NCBI RefSeq assembly: GCF_023273855.1
Contig: NZ_CP096884.1
Location: 3,348,001 to 3,412,000 of the forward strand
From: Seonamhaeicola sp. ML3
GTDB taxonomy: Bacteria; Bacteroidota; Bacteroidia; Flavobacteriales; Flavobacteriaceae
Direction: 5' to 3'
DNA length: 64,000 nucleotides
Below the pieces are notes generated by a model. That model was given only the letters and a program-made list of their open reading frames with translations, ran no database searches and was not told the origin of the DNA. The position numbers and the translations under genes are program-made. Shown one piece after another: positions 8,171 through 17,546 of the stretch (positions are counted from its first letter, which is position 1; each line of letters begins with the position of its first letter).

Positions 8171-9571
8171 TTAAATATGCAAAGCTCTATCATCAGTAGC
8201 AGCTAAAGCCGCTTCTTTAATAGCTTCTGTAAACGTTGGGTGAGCATGAGACATTCTAGAAATATCTTCGGCACTAGCTCTGTATTCCATAGCTACAACT
8301 GCTTCTGCAATCATATCGGCAGCACGTGCACCTACCATATGAACCCCTAGGATTTCATCGGTAGCTTTATCTGCCAATACTTTTACAAATCCGTCAATGT
8401 CCATACTCGCTCTACTTCGTCCTAAAGCACGCATTGGGAACTGTCCGACTTTATAAGCAACTCCAGCTTCTTTTAATTGCTCTTCGGTTTTACCAACCGC
8501 AGCAACCTCAGGCCATGTGTAAACTACGCCTGGAATTAAGTTATAATCTATATGTGGTTTTTGTCCAGCTAAAGTCTCGGCAACAAATACACCTTCTTCT
8601 TCAGCTTTATGTGCCAACATAGCACCTTTAACAACATCGCCAATAGCATAAATATTAGAAGCTGTAGTCTGTAGGTGGTCGTTCACTTCTACTCTACCTC
8701 TTTCATCTAATTTAACACCAGCGGCTTCGGCATTTAATCCATCGGTATAAGGACGACGCCCTACACAAACTAAACAGTAATCGCCTTTAAACTCAACCTC
8801 CTGACCTTTTTTATTGGTGGCTTTAACAATAACCTCATCGCCTACTCTTTCAACAGCATTTACTTGATGAGATACGTTCATTTTAAACTTTTGCTTCTTC
8901 AAAACTTTATTTAATTCCTTAGAAACTCCAGCATCCATAGTTGGAACAATTCTGTCTGCATATTCAACTACAGAAACTTCAGCGCCTAAACGCTTGTAAA
9001 CTTGACCAAGCTCTAAACCTATAACACCGCCTCCAATAACAATTAGGTGCTTTGGCACTTCCTTAAGTTTTAAGGCTTCTGTAGATGTAATGATCCTTTC
9101 CTTATCAATAGTAATAAAAGGTAAGCTAGAAGGCTTGCTTCCTGTAGCTATAATGGTATTTTTTGCTTCAATTTCTGTAGTTTCCTCACCAGAAATAGTA
9201 ATATGAGTGGCATCTTTAAAACTACCTAAGCCTTGATAAACATCGATATTGTTTTTCTTCATTAAGAAATCAATACCTCCAGTAGTTTGGTCAACAACCG
9301 ATTGTTTACGAGCAATCATTTTTTTCAAATTCACTTTTATTTCTCCAGGAATATCAATACCGTGCTCCTCAAAATGCTTTACAGCATCTTCGTAATGGTG
9401 TGAAGAATCTAAAAGTGCTTTACTGGGTATACATCCTACATTTAAACAGGTACCGCCTAGCGTGGCATACTTTTCTATTAAGGCAGTTTTCATTCCTAAT
9501 TGTGCACAACGTATTGCTGCAACATATCCACCAGGACCCGAACCAATAACGGCTACATCATATGAACTCAT
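8171..9571 (-). CDS. lpdA: Dihydrolipoyl dehydrogenase
   Basis: FAD-dependent E3 subunit that re-oxidises dihydrolipoamide in pyruvate, 2-oxoglutarate and branched-chain dehydrogenase complexes and the glycine cleavage system. The 466-residue length is standard. It shows the FAD-binding GSGPGG at 10-15, the redox disulfide CLNVGC at 42-47, the NAD-binding GGGVIGLE, the second FAD motif YAIGDV, and the C-terminal HAHPTFTEA with the active-site His-Glu pair. Other complex subunits are not nearby. A consensus promoter lies just upstream and a strong terminator downstream, so it is probably a single-gene transcript. Confidence 0.96.
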   Translation of the reverse strand: MSSYDVAVIGSGPGGYVAAIRCAQLGMKTALIEKYATLGGTCLNVGCIPSKALLDSSHHYEDAVKHFEEHGIDIPGEIKVNLKKMIARKQSVVDQTTGGIDFLMKKNNIDVYQGLGSFKDATHITISGEETTEIEAKNTIIATGSKPSSLPFITIDKERIITSTEALKLKEVPKHLIVIGGGVIGLELGQVYKRLGAEVSVVEYADRIVPTMDAGVSKELNKVLKKQKFKMNVSHQVNAVERVGDEVIVKATNKKGQEVEFKGDYCLVCVGRRPYTDGLNAEAAGVKLDERGRVEVNDHLQTTASNIYAIGDVVKGAMLAHKAEEEGVFVAETLAGQKPHIDYNLIPGVVYTWPEVAAVGKTEEQLKEAGVAYKVGQFPMRALGRSRASMDIDGFVKVLADKATDEILGVHMVGARAADMIAEAVVAMEYRASAEDISRMSHAHPTFTEAIKEAALAATDDRALHI

Positions 9572-9603
9572 AAACTAATTCTTATAATTAAAAATTTGGA
9601 AAC

Positions 9604-9633
9604 CAAAAATACGAATGTTTTATCGTAAGGCAA
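9604..9633 (-). promoter_or_regulatory. Bacteroidota-type promoter of lpdA
   Basis: On the minus strand a TTG (9631-9633) is followed after 19 bases by TATTTTTG (9604-9611), matching TTG-n17-23-TAnnTTTG. The lpdA ATG at 9571 is about 30 bases downstream. Confidence 0.65.
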
Positions 9634-9739
9634 TAAAATTAGTGTTTTATGAAGCAAAAATGAATTTACTATAAATTACCCATTGAAAATTTATAATTAT
9701 ACAAGCAGAACGGGATTTTTAAGATTATTTTTTAAAGAA

Positions 9740-11323
9740 CTATAGTTTTCCAATTTCATTTAAGACCCAATTTAGTTCGGGGTCTTGTTTTAACAATCGA
9801 TTCTGGATAGTTGGCAATACCTGTATATCTGGCTTTACCCCATAACCATCTGGTGACTGTTTGTAAGGAGCTTCAATTTGCATTAGCCCCATTCTTACAC
9901 GTACTTTAGAATTTGGCAATTGATAAATTTTATAGATTCCTGCCACACAACCATTATAAGCACCTCCTGTTTCTTCACCCACAAATGTGGCTCTTTTTGT
10001 TGCCTTTAAATGTGTTGAAATTAAGGATGAGGCCGAAAAGGAATTGCCATTGATCAAAACATAAATCTTGCCTTTAAAGTTTAACGGATTAGGCTTTTTT
10101 GTTCTGGAAGACCCAAACTTATAATAGATTTTACCTTCCTTCTTTTTAGTGGTTATCATATTATGAGCGAAAATTATTGGTGATGCTAAACCAGAAGCTA
10201 TCTTTAAACTATTTGGAGTTGTATTGCTCATTAGATATTTAAAAAAAGGCGTTCTACTATTCACTTCACTTTCTAAAATGAAGCGGTATTCCTTGTTGGT
10301 TAGATAAGAATACAATTTATCTATTTCTGCGATACGTCCGCCCCCATTGTCTCTCAAATCGAGAATAAGGTACTCGGTTTTTAACGAATCTATAGTCTTG
10401 AAACTTTCTTTGTAAAATTTTTTGTAGTTGCCATTGGTAAAACTTCTAATTTTCATGTAAGCCACAGAGCTATCGCTACCTATTAAACTAAAGTTTCTTG
10501 TAAACTGTTTGCGTTTACTTAAAAAACCATACTTCTTGTTATCTTTTCTTCGTTTTTTGGCGACACTTTTTGCATCTTTCCTTTCTTGAATAGATAGTTT
10601 TTTGGGCTTTATTTTATTGATAGAATCCTTTGGTTGGCTGACTTTACTATCATCTTTAGAAATACGCCTTAACACCCTTCTATAAACGGAATCTTTATTT
10701 TTAAAAGTAACCGTTAAGCTATCAACAAACCCCTTATCACGATAATAAAATGTAGAAAATCGTCTGCCAACATAACGGTTATATAGTGTAGTGTTATAAC
10801 CATCAGAAGTAAATCGCTTTTTAAAAGTATGGATTAAATCAGGTACTGGCTCATCATCAATTTTAACAATTTCATTGCCTACTAAAGATGTGTCCTTACT
10901 ATGCACAGCCGTTACCAATAGTTTATCCTCTATATACTCGAAATCTAAATCGTAAAATTCAAATTTTTTCTTATTTAGCGCCTTCAATTCCTTTCGCTTA
11001 AAGGCTTTACCACCAATACCAATAGAGACATGACCTTGTTTTACATGGGTAACTACAGGTGCCAACTTTTTGTAGAAAGTTCTGGAGTTAATAGGTTTAT
11101 GAATAGATTTCTTGAGACTGTCAAATTTAAAATCCAAAACCGCTTTAGAGGTATATTGATATAACTTAGGGTGATGTTTTTTTAATTGATTATAAAGTCT
11201 GTCTACATCGTTATGCAATGCTTCAACGGTATGTAATTTGGTAATCTGTTCGTTATAAGTTTTAACACTTGTACAGGAAGCAAGACCCACTAAAAGAAAA
11301 ATAGACAGAAGTAGTTTTTGCAT
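9740..11323 (-). CDS. S41 family (C-terminal processing peptidase-like) lipoprotein
   Basis: Exported serine peptidase-like protein of 527 residues. The N-terminus is a lipoprotein signal with lipobox LASC (Cys17). The first half holds a helical region and a PDZ-like segment (GNEIVKIDDEPV). A lysine/arginine-rich insert of about 50 residues follows (around residues 215-270), then the S41 core with DLRDNGGG, GNSFSAS (nucleophile Ser region) and GEETGG. Such proteins cut the C-terminal ends of periplasmic substrates; the target is unknown. The basic insert inside the exported part is unusual. It is transcribed away from smpB. Confidence 0.85.
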   Translation of the reverse strand: MQKLLLSIFLLVGLASCTSVKTYNEQITKLHTVEALHNDVDRLYNQLKKHHPKLYQYTSKAVLDFKFDSLKKSIHKPINSRTFYKKLAPVVTHVKQGHVSIGIGGKAFKRKELKALNKKKFEFYDLDFEYIEDKLLVTAVHSKDTSLVGNEIVKIDDEPVPDLIHTFKKRFTSDGYNTTLYNRYVGRRFSTFYYRDKGFVDSLTVTFKNKDSVYRRVLRRISKDDSKVSQPKDSINKIKPKKLSIQERKDAKSVAKKRRKDNKKYGFLSKRKQFTRNFSLIGSDSSVAYMKIRSFTNGNYKKFYKESFKTIDSLKTEYLILDLRDNGGGRIAEIDKLYSYLTNKEYRFILESEVNSRTPFFKYLMSNTTPNSLKIASGLASPIIFAHNMITTKKKEGKIYYKFGSSRTKKPNPLNFKGKIYVLINGNSFSASSLISTHLKATKRATFVGEETGGAYNGCVAGIYKIYQLPNSKVRVRMGLMQIEAPYKQSPDGYGVKPDIQVLPTIQNRLLKQDPELNWVLNEIGKL

Positions 11324-11407
11324 AAATAAATTTAAATTTGAAGCTATGGCTAAAATAATTCTATTCTTTTTAATTTAATTACTATTAGTGTTTCTTTAAC
11401 TTTTGAG

Positions 11408-11415
11408 TACTTTTG
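11408..11415 (+). promoter_or_regulatory. -7 promoter box of smpB
   Basis: TACTTTTG matches TAnnTTTG exactly and lies 6 bases before the smpB ATG (11422). There is no clear TTG at the -33 position; TTAG at 11385 is the closest. The leader would be only a few bases long. Confidence 0.5.
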
Positions 11416-11421
11416 TGCACC

Positions 11422-11880
11422 ATGCAAAAAACGGTCAACATATTAAATAAAAAAGCGCGCTTTCAATATGAAATATTGGATAAGTACACCGCTGGTATTG
11501 TGTTAACCGGAACTGAAATAAAATCTATTAGAAGCAGTCGCGCCTCTATAGCCGAAAGTTTCTGTGAATTCAATGACAGAGGAGAACTTTTTGTGGTAAA
11601 CATGACTATTGAAGAATACAGCCATGGCACACATTACAACCACCGTCCCAAAGCGATTAGGAAGTTACTTTTAAACCGAAGGGAGCTTAAAAAACTGCAT
11701 AAAGAAGTTCAAAATACGGGGCTTACCATAATCCCCTTAAAGCTATTTATAAACGATAATGGATTTGCCAAGTTAGATATTGCATTGGCAAAGGGTAAAA
11801 AACTTTACGATAAACGCGAAAACATAAAAGACAGGGATAATAAGCGTAATCTGGATAGGATTAAAAAGAATTTCAAATAA
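11422..11880 (+). CDS. smpB: SsrA-binding protein SmpB
   Basis: Small basic OB-fold protein that carries tmRNA to stalled ribosomes in trans-translation. It has 152 residues and the conserved LNKKARFQYEI start, GIVLTGTEIKSIR, and EYSHGTHYNH blocks. The C-terminal tail KLYDKRENIKDRD ends in a lysine-rich stretch that in the family inserts into the mRNA channel. The frame is open from a TTG at 11413, but the ATG at 11422 fits the family start and sits right behind a promoter box. The tmRNA gene itself is not in this window. Confidence 0.95.
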   Translation: MQKTVNILNKKARFQYEILDKYTAGIVLTGTEIKSIRSSRASIAESFCEFNDRGELFVVNMTIEEYSHGTHYNHRPKAIRKLLLNRRELKKLHKEVQNTGLTIIPLKLFINDNGFAKLDIALAKGKKLYDKRENIKDRDNKRNLDRIKKNFK

Positions 11881-11904
11881 ACAGAAACAAGAGCGCTTCG
11901 TTAC

Positions 11905-11960
11905 AAGAGCCAAGAGAGAAGACTTTCTCCTGAATCTTGATTCCAAAAATCGTGGCTCTT
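11905..11960 (+). terminator. Structured region after smpB, possible terminator
   Basis: Arms AAGAGCCA (11905-11912) and TGGCTCTT (11953-11960) enclose smaller inverted repeats, including GAATC-tt-GATTC near 11932-11943, and are followed by TCTAAAT rather than a long T run. It may end smpB transcription, but the weak T run makes this tentative. Confidence 0.4.
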
Positions 11961-12052
11961 TCTAAATAATCGTCAATAAAATTTATCAAAAAGTTAACTG
12001 TTTAAGTATTTCAAATTCACTAATTTCATTTCTTAAAAATTGAATATCTAAG

Positions 12053-12604
12053 ATGAAAAAAACCTTATTCTTTTTTGTGGTTTTGTTTACCGCAATTTCA
12101 ACTTTACAAGCCCAAAAAAAGTCCGATAAAGATGAAACTCCGCAAGTTTTTGCAATAGATACTACCAAAGCTAATACCATTGATAATACCATAAAAACCT
12201 TATACAACACAATTTCTGGAGATAAAGGCACTAAACGAAATTGGGGACAGTTTAAGTTTTTGTTTTACAAAGACGCGAAATTGATTCCATCTGGAGAAAA
12301 CAAAGAAGGACAATTTAAATTACGTTTCATGTCTCCAGAAGATTACATAAAAAGCTCTGGAAAATGGTTGGAAGACAATGGTTTTTTTGAAAAGGAAATC
12401 CATAGAGAAACACAGCAATTTGGAAATTTAGTACACGTATTCAGCACCTACGAATGTTATTATAAAAGTACATACGAAAAGCCCTTTATGAGAGGTATAA
12501 ACAGCATACAATTAATCTACGACAACAACCGTTGGTGGATTGTAAATATTTATTGGACCAACGAAACCGAAAAAAACAAACTACCTATAGCCTATTTACC
12601 TTAA
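12053..12604 (+). CDS. Secreted NTF2/SnoaL-like protein
   Basis: A protein of 183 residues with a Sec signal peptide of about 20 residues ending near LQAQ. The mature part starts with a helix (TIDNTIKTLYNTISGDKGTK) and a WGQFKFLF segment, then strands ending in IQLIYDNNRWWIVNIYWTNE. This order, helix then curved sheet with a late WWI strand, is what NTF2-like or DUF4440-type cone folds show. No catalytic residues can be named. It is 10 bases upstream of a flavin-binding protein gene, so the two may be co-transcribed. Confidence 0.7.
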   Translation: MKKTLFFFVVLFTAISTLQAQKKSDKDETPQVFAIDTTKANTIDNTIKTLYNTISGDKGTKRNWGQFKFLFYKDAKLIPSGENKEGQFKLRFMSPEDYIKSSGKWLEDNGFFEKEIHRETQQFGNLVHVFSTYECYYKSTYEKPFMRGINSIQLIYDNNRWWIVNIYWTNETEKNKLPIAYLP

Positions 12605-12614
12605 CAAATAGATT

Positions 12615-13157
12615 ATGGCTAATTTTTTCACAGAATTATCACCAGAGTTAAAAGCATTTATTGAAAAACAGAAAGTATTTTTCGTGGCTACAGCTACCGC
12701 TGAAGGTAGAATAAATTTATCACCAAAAGGCCTAGATACATTCAGGGTAGAAAATGGCAACAAAGTACTTTGGTTAAATCTTACGGGTAGTGGAAACGAA
12801 ACAGCGGCCCACTTATTAAAAAATAATCGCATGACTGTAATGTTCTGCGCTTTTGAGGGCAAACCTCTTATCCTCAGATTATATGGTCATGCTAAAATTT
12901 ACCATGAAAGGGATGATGAGTTTCATGAATATATTAAGGCATTTCCTAAAATAGCTGGCACAAGGCAAATTATTGAAATGACCATTGATTCCGTACAGAC
13001 TTCGTGCGGTTTTGCCGTGCCATTTATGGATTTTAGGGAAGAACGTCTGCAACTTAATTCTTGGGCAGAAAAACAAGGAGAAAAACGCTTAAAAGAGTAT
13101 AGAAAAGCAAAAAACACAAAGAGTATTGATGGGTTAGATACCGGTTTAGAACTATAA
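12615..13157 (+). CDS. Pyridoxamine 5'-phosphate oxidase-family (FMN-binding split barrel) protein
   Basis: Cytosolic protein of 180 residues with the split-barrel wording of the PNPOx-like family: FVATATAEGRINLSPKG near residues 23-39, WLNLTGSGNETAAHLLKNNR, and MTVMFCAFEGKPLILRLYG. These are the FMN-contacting strands in this family. The group includes oxidoreductases acting on F420 or flavins and many uncharacterised members, so pyridoxamine oxidation itself is unlikely. It starts 10 bases after the NTF2-like gene. Confidence 0.8.
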   Translation: MANFFTELSPELKAFIEKQKVFFVATATAEGRINLSPKGLDTFRVENGNKVLWLNLTGSGNETAAHLLKNNRMTVMFCAFEGKPLILRLYGHAKIYHERDDEFHEYIKAFPKIAGTRQIIEMTIDSVQTSCGFAVPFMDFREERLQLNSWAEKQGEKRLKEYRKAKNTKSIDGLDTGLEL

Positions 13158-13288
13158 ACGCTTACACTTAAGTACTTCGAAAAATAAGTTTATGAATGTT
13201 TTTGTTCGTTATTTGCCCTATTCTTTTGTTAAGTTCACTTAAAACAAACTAAACTAATTTGTAAATTAGCTCATAGATATACTTGAAT

Positions 13289-13774
13289 ATGAGCACAGAA
13301 ACAAAAATAGGTTTAATACTAGTATTACTAGCAACTTTGGTGGTTTTTATAATAGTAACCAGAAAAGCACTTATTAGATTTTCACTATTGAAAGCCATAG
13401 AACCAAATAGAAGAAAAATTGTTGGTTCCCTAATCTATTTTACATACTACATTATTGCCCTTTTCATTTTATTGCTAATCATTGGAATTGAATTTAATCA
13501 ATTCATGATTTTTGCATCGTCTATATTAGCCGTTCTGGGTGTCGGCTTTTTTGCCCAGTGGTCTCTATTATCAAATTTAACGACCAGTATGATTTTATTC
13601 TTCTTTCACCCACTTCGTATTGGAAGCCATGTTAGAATCATTGATAAGGAATTGGACCTCTCAGGTCAGGTTATCGATATTACTGGATTTTATGTGCTTT
13701 TAAAAAAAGAGGATAATAAAATCGTTTCTATTCCAAATTCGGTGATCATAAATAAAGGCATAGAATTCAACTGA
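13289..13774 (+). CDS. Small MscS-type mechanosensitive channel
   Basis: Membrane protein of 161 residues with three hydrophobic helices (about 8-28, 45-70 and 75-105) and a short beta domain. The third helix and following loop, LGVGFFAQWSLLSNLTTSMILF, match the pore helix of the MscS family, and HPLRIGSHVRI marks the start of the MscS beta domain. The large cytosolic cage is truncated to about 45 residues, so this is a minimal MscS. It probably gates on membrane tension. The corA gene begins 10 bases downstream, suggesting an ion-homeostasis pair. Start taken at ATG 13289; a TTG two codons earlier is less likely. Confidence 0.82.
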   Translation: MSTETKIGLILVLLATLVVFIIVTRKALIRFSLLKAIEPNRRKIVGSLIYFTYYIIALFILLLIIGIEFNQFMIFASSILAVLGVGFFAQWSLLSNLTTSMILFFFHPLRIGSHVRIIDKELDLSGQVIDITGFYVLLKKEDNKIVSIPNSVIINKGIEFN

Positions 13775-13784
13775 TTAAACTCTT

Positions 13785-14843
13785 ATGAAAAAACCAAAAA
13801 GAAAAGAAATAGGACAAATTCCTGGAACACCAGTTTATTTGGGTGAAAAAGAAAACAAAGCCCTAGAACTTGAGGTGTTCGATTATTCAGTTGATTCTTT
13901 TTCGGAGTCTAAGTATAACGGAATTAAAGGTGTATCTACATTATTGGCTGTAGATAGTGCAACATGGGTAAACATTAATGGTCTAAGCCATGTTGAAGAC
14001 ATCAAAGAACTTGGTTTAAAATTAGGTTTACATCCACTACTTATAGAGGATATTGTAAATACCCAACAAAGACCAAAATTAGATGAGTATGACGATTACG
14101 CCCTGTGTGTTTTAAAAATGTTGCATTTTGATAAAAACAACTCCTTAGTTATAGAGCATGTTAGTTTTGTTCTCGGTAAAAATTACATTATAACTTTTCA
14201 AGAAGCTGAAGGTGATGTATTCGACCCAATAAGAGAAAGGTTACGAACATCCAGAGGGTTGGTTAGAAAAATGGGGGCCGACTACTTACTTTATGCCCTT
14301 ATAGATATTATTGTAGACAACTATTTTACTATGACAGATGACTTAAGTTCCAAAACTGAAGCCTTGGAAGATGATATCTTTAGCGCCACTAAAAAGAACG
14401 ACGACCTAGTTTTGGAAATACAAACTTTGAAGCGAGAAATTTTAAGGATTAGAAAAGCTATTTACCCCCTAAGAGAAGTGGTTGGTAGCTTAAATAAATT
14501 AGATAATACACTAGTTAAAGAAAAAACAAATCTTTATTTATCCGATTTGCACGACCACATCATTCAAGTATCTGAAAACGTGGATATTTACCGTGAAATG
14601 ATTTGGGGCTTAATGGATATACACCAAACTACATTGAGCAATAAAATGAACGAGATAATGAAAGTGCTTACCATAATAGCCACTATATTTATTCCCCTTA
14701 CTTTTATTGCTGGTATTTACGGTATGAATTTCGAAAATATTCCAGAGCTAAAATACAATTACGGCTACTTCTTTTTATGGGGACTAATGGTTCTTATTTT
14801 TATTGGGATGCTTTATTACTTTAAACGAAAAAAGTGGTTGTAA
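13785..14843 (+). CDS. corA: CorA-family magnesium/cobalt channel
   Basis: Pentameric inner-membrane Mg2+/Co2+ channel subunit of 352 residues. A large acidic N-terminal cytosolic domain and long coiled helix are followed by two C-terminal membrane helices. The selectivity motif YGMN is at about 312-315, between the helices, followed by the usual NIPEL loop. The C-terminus ends in the basic FKRKKWL typical of CorA. It is probably co-transcribed with the MscS gene before it and is closed by a 16-bp stem terminator. Confidence 0.93.
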   Translation: MKKPKRKEIGQIPGTPVYLGEKENKALELEVFDYSVDSFSESKYNGIKGVSTLLAVDSATWVNINGLSHVEDIKELGLKLGLHPLLIEDIVNTQQRPKLDEYDDYALCVLKMLHFDKNNSLVIEHVSFVLGKNYIITFQEAEGDVFDPIRERLRTSRGLVRKMGADYLLYALIDIIVDNYFTMTDDLSSKTEALEDDIFSATKKNDDLVLEIQTLKREILRIRKAIYPLREVVGSLNKLDNTLVKEKTNLYLSDLHDHIIQVSENVDIYREMIWGLMDIHQTTLSNKMNEIMKVLTIIATIFIPLTFIAGIYGMNFENIPELKYNYGYFFLWGLMVLIFIGMLYYFKRKKWL

Positions 14844-14845
14844 CT

Positions 14846-14883
14846 CTTTAAAGAATAGATGTTTTTTCATCTATTCTTTAAAG
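14846..14883. terminator. Long perfect-stem bidirectional terminator
   Basis: A 16-bp perfect stem (CTTTAAAGAATAGATG / CATCTATTCTTTAAAG) with a TTTTTT loop lies between convergent corA and rimK. It is AT-rich and has no long T run outside, but the stem is long enough to act for both genes. Confidence 0.75.
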
Positions 14884-14902
14884 TATCATCAAGGCTTTTA
14901 AA

Positions 14903-16279
14903 TTAACGTTTAAACTTTAGTTTCTTTTCAATTGCTTCAATCATGATATTTGCAACATCAAGTCCAGTAGCATTTTCAATGCCTTCTAGACCCGGTGAAG
15001 AATTAACTTCCAATAAAAGAGGACCCTTGTTAGAGCGTATAATGTCTACACCAGCCACAGGCAAGTTTAAAATCTTTGCTGCTTTTATGGCCAATCTTCG
15101 TTCCTCTGGGGTTATTTTTATTTTAGACGCCAATCCACCTTGATGGATATTTGCCCTAAACTCTCCCTTGGCAGCCTGCCTTTGCATGGAGGCAACTACT
15201 TTACCATTCACAACAAAACACCTGATATCCTGCCCGTTAGCTTCTTTAATGAACTCTTGTACTAGTATATTGGTTTTTACGCTCTTAAAGGCATTGATAA
15301 CACTTTCTGCCGCTTTATTGGTTTCAGCTAAAACAACACCCTTTCCTTGTGTACTTTCTAAAAGCTTTATGATAAGCGGTGCTCCGTTTACCATCTTGAT
15401 TAAGTCTTTGGTATCTAAAGGTGAGTTTGCAAAACCCGTAGTTGGTATATGAATATCATTTTTAGCGAATAATTGAGTTGCTAAAAGTTTATCTCTAGAT
15501 TGTGTAATGGCTTCGGCTGAATTTAGACAATACACCCCCATAGCATCAAATTGTCTTATTAGAGCACAGGCATAGAAAGTCATGGATGGTTTAATTCTAG
15601 GTATAATGGCATCATAAGCATCAATAACATTTCCTCCTCTATATCTAATTTGAGGCTCAGCGGCATCAAACTTCATATAGGCTTGTTGTACGTTAAGAAA
15701 TACCATTTCATGGCCTCTTGCCTTCCCTGCTTCCATTAAACGTTTGTTACTAAACAAATCTGGGTTACTAGCCAATAGCGCAATTTTCAAACCGGTCTTT
15801 TCTGGCATAAAACGAGCATACCTTTCCTCTATCTCTTCTTGTGAGAAACTTTTTTGTAAATCAGCTGAAGCCGCATCAACCATATAGCGGCCAGATAATG
15901 CCTCCCTGCCCAATAGCATTCTAAACTCCATAGAATCTCTATTGGCAAGAGTAAGTTCAATATCGAAAGTGTCATCTCCCAACGTTAATGCCGTTTTGAT
16001 GACATAACGTTCTTCGGAAATTCCAAGGGAACTTTTAACCGTTCTCTTGGCTAAGATTTTCGATTCGCACTTAACAGAAATACTTCGGTTGTCCTGAAGT
16101 GGATTTACTTCAAATTTCACCCATTCTTCTCCCTTCTTAAGAAAAGGCTTGATATTATTGGCCTGTATTGATGATGTCTTAGCGCCAGAATCTATTCGTG
16201 CCTTTATGGCAGGAATTCCAAACTCTTTAAAAACGCACCATTCCTCACTACCAACTACTTTGTACTGTGTTGTATTCAA
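14903..16279 (-). CDS. rimK: RimB-RimK fusion: retropepsin-like protease domain + S6-type glutamate ligase
   Basis: A 458-residue protein made of two domains that are separate proteins in Pseudomonas. Residues about 5-155 are the retropepsin-like RimB/DUF785 domain, with the aspartic motif DSGA at 30-33 and MLLGREAL at 121-128. Residues about 164-458 are an ATP-grasp ligase of the RimK type, with [14 protein letters not shown] and the terminal metal-binding [12 protein letters not shown]. RimK adds glutamates to the C-terminus of ribosomal protein S6; RimB is a peptidase acting in the same system. Fusion implies one chain adds and trims. It is transcribed toward corA, 22 bases after the RMD1-family gene. 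Confidence 0.88.
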   Translation of the reverse strand: MNTTQYKVVGSEEWCVFKEFGIPAIKARIDSGAKTSSIQANNIKPFLKKGEEWVKFEVNPLQDNRSISVKCESKILAKRTVKSSLGISEERYVIKTALTLGDDTFDIELTLANRDSMEFRMLLGREALSGRYMVDAASADLQKSFSQEEIEERYARFMPEKTGLKIALLASNPDLFSNKRLMEAGKARGHEMVFLNVQQAYMKFDAAEPQIRYRGGNVIDAYDAIIPRIKPSMTFYACALIRQFDAMGVYCLNSAEAITQSRDKLLATQLFAKNDIHIPTTGFANSPLDTKDLIKMVNGAPLIIKLLESTQGKGVVLAETNKAAESVINAFKSVKTNILVQEFIKEANGQDIRCFVVNGKVVASMQRQAAKGEFRANIHQGGLASKIKITPEERRLAIKAAKILNLPVAGVDIIRSNKGPLLLEVNSSPGLEGIENATGLDVANIMIEAIEKKLKFKR

Positions 16280-16301
16280 TGTTATACTATGTTTTTTTGA
16301 A

Positions 16302-17093
16302 TTAGTTGAATTTTAAAACGAAAAGGTCTATGACCTCAATTACAATTAAAATGATAATTATTAATTCCAATCTACTACTCTCTCTATGGAACATAATCTC
16401 TTTGAACAAATCGAGATTTTCCTTCACGATATCTATTTGGTGGTGAATACTATGATGTCTATCAACTAAATCGAATTTTTTCTTAAGTTCGATATTTAAA
16501 CTGTCAAGTACCTTATCATCACTTGCTACTTCGTGAGACTCAAAAATATATAGATTTTCAGAAATTTTATTTTTTACATTTAAGACCTTACCTATATATC
16601 GTTTTAACTTTTTACCACTTATGTTTAGTTTACCCTTTTCCTCCAGAATATTGGTATGCCTTCTTGTATCTTCCAAAATCTGTTCGGCTATGCCGTAGTA
16701 AAAATTTAGTGCTACAGATTGTGACAAATTCAACATAATGAGCCTGATTTTTTCCGGATTTTCATCCTCTAAATTAATGTCATCAAAGCCAATATTGGTT
16801 TCATCACAGTTCAGTATAACATCTATATCCTCTGAAACAGGTTTTTTAAAAATAGTACCCTTTAATGCCGAAATGATTTTTCTTTTTAGCACATCTATTT
16901 CGGTTAAAGACAGATTGAAAAAACAAATTATACCGTATTTAAAAGCATAAAAGTACTTGTTGTCTCCCATACTATAGTACAGTTCATCATTATCTGAATA
17001 TAGCGGCGTTTGGTTAAAAATGGTTTTTAATGCATTAATGTTTATGCTTTCCGATACTTTAAAGGCAACTGCATTGGCTTTATTGGCGCTCAT
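16302..17093 (-). CDS. RMD1/YagE (DUF155) family membrane protein
   Basis: Tail-anchored protein of 263 residues. The DUF155 wording is clear: [16 protein letters not shown] near residues 46-61, a helical middle part with [17 protein letters not shown], and the terminal [22 protein letters not shown] whose last 20 residues form the single membrane helix. Relatives include yeast Rmd1 and Rmd8 and the mitochondrial RMND1; the bacterial role is unknown. It lies 2 bases downstream of the VOC gene and 22 bases upstream of the RimB-RimK fusion, so the three may be one transcript. In mitochondria RMND1 supports translation, which fits a ribosome-modifier neighbour, but that link is only inference. 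Confidence 0.8.
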   Translation of the reverse strand: MSANKANAVAFKVSESININALKTIFNQTPLYSDNDELYYSMGDNKYFYAFKYGIICFFNLSLTEIDVLKRKIISALKGTIFKKPVSEDIDVILNCDETNIGFDDINLEDENPEKIRLIMLNLSQSVALNFYYGIAEQILEDTRRHTNILEEKGKLNISGKKLKRYIGKVLNVKNKISENLYIFESHEVASDDKVLDSLNIELKKKFDLVDRHHSIHHQIDIVKENLDLFKEIMFHRESSRLELIIIILIVIEVIDLFVLKFN

Positions 17094-17095
17094 AG

Positions 17096-17509
17096 CTAGG
17101 TTTCAAAAATCTCTTTTTTACTTTTAAAACTTTTAAACTCAATCATGTAACCATTTGGGTCTGTAATGAAGAAAGACAAATGCTCTCCAACCTTATTTTC
17201 CATAAAGGTTACTTCTGTAGTTACTTCCTGATTGGACTGCAATAGCTTCTTGTATAAGGCGCCCCATTTTTCAATACTAACAATAACCCCAAAGTGAAAT
17301 GACGGTAGAATGTTATCATCCAATTTGTAGTTTTTATATTTAAAGTCGAAAGACCCCGATTGCGTAAATGTAAGTTGGTGGTTATACAAATTCACATCAA
17401 CCCATTTATCTGTATGCCTACCTAGTGGCATTCCCAAAACTTCTGAGTAAAACTTCTTTGTTTGGTTTATATCTTCACATGGCAATGCTAAGTGAAATTG
17501 AGCTTTCAT
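17096..17509 (-). CDS. VOC (glyoxalase/bleomycin-resistance fold) family protein
   Basis: Cytosolic protein of 137 residues with the paired beta-alpha-beta-beta-beta modules of the vicinal oxygen chelate superfamily. The first module begins HLALPCEDINQTKKFYSEVLGMP, and the second ends FFITDPNGYMIEFKSF, with Glu in the usual metal-binding place. Reaction unknown; such proteins may be dioxygenases, lyases or resistance proteins. It overlaps nothing and leads the likely VOC-RMD1-RimBK transcript. Confidence 0.82.
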   Translation of the reverse strand: MKAQFHLALPCEDINQTKKFYSEVLGMPLGRHTDKWVDVNLYNHQLTFTQSGSFDFKYKNYKLDDNILPSFHFGVIVSIEKWGALYKKLLQSNQEVTTEVTFMENKVGEHLSFFITDPNGYMIEFKSFKSKKEIFET

Positions 17510-17546
17510 AATTAATTGTTTTAATTTATTATTTCAATAAAACGCT

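Noticed and set aside
12923-13117. Minus-strand frames within the FMN-binding protein gene
   Set aside because: They are shadows of the plus-strand gene, which has clear family motifs.
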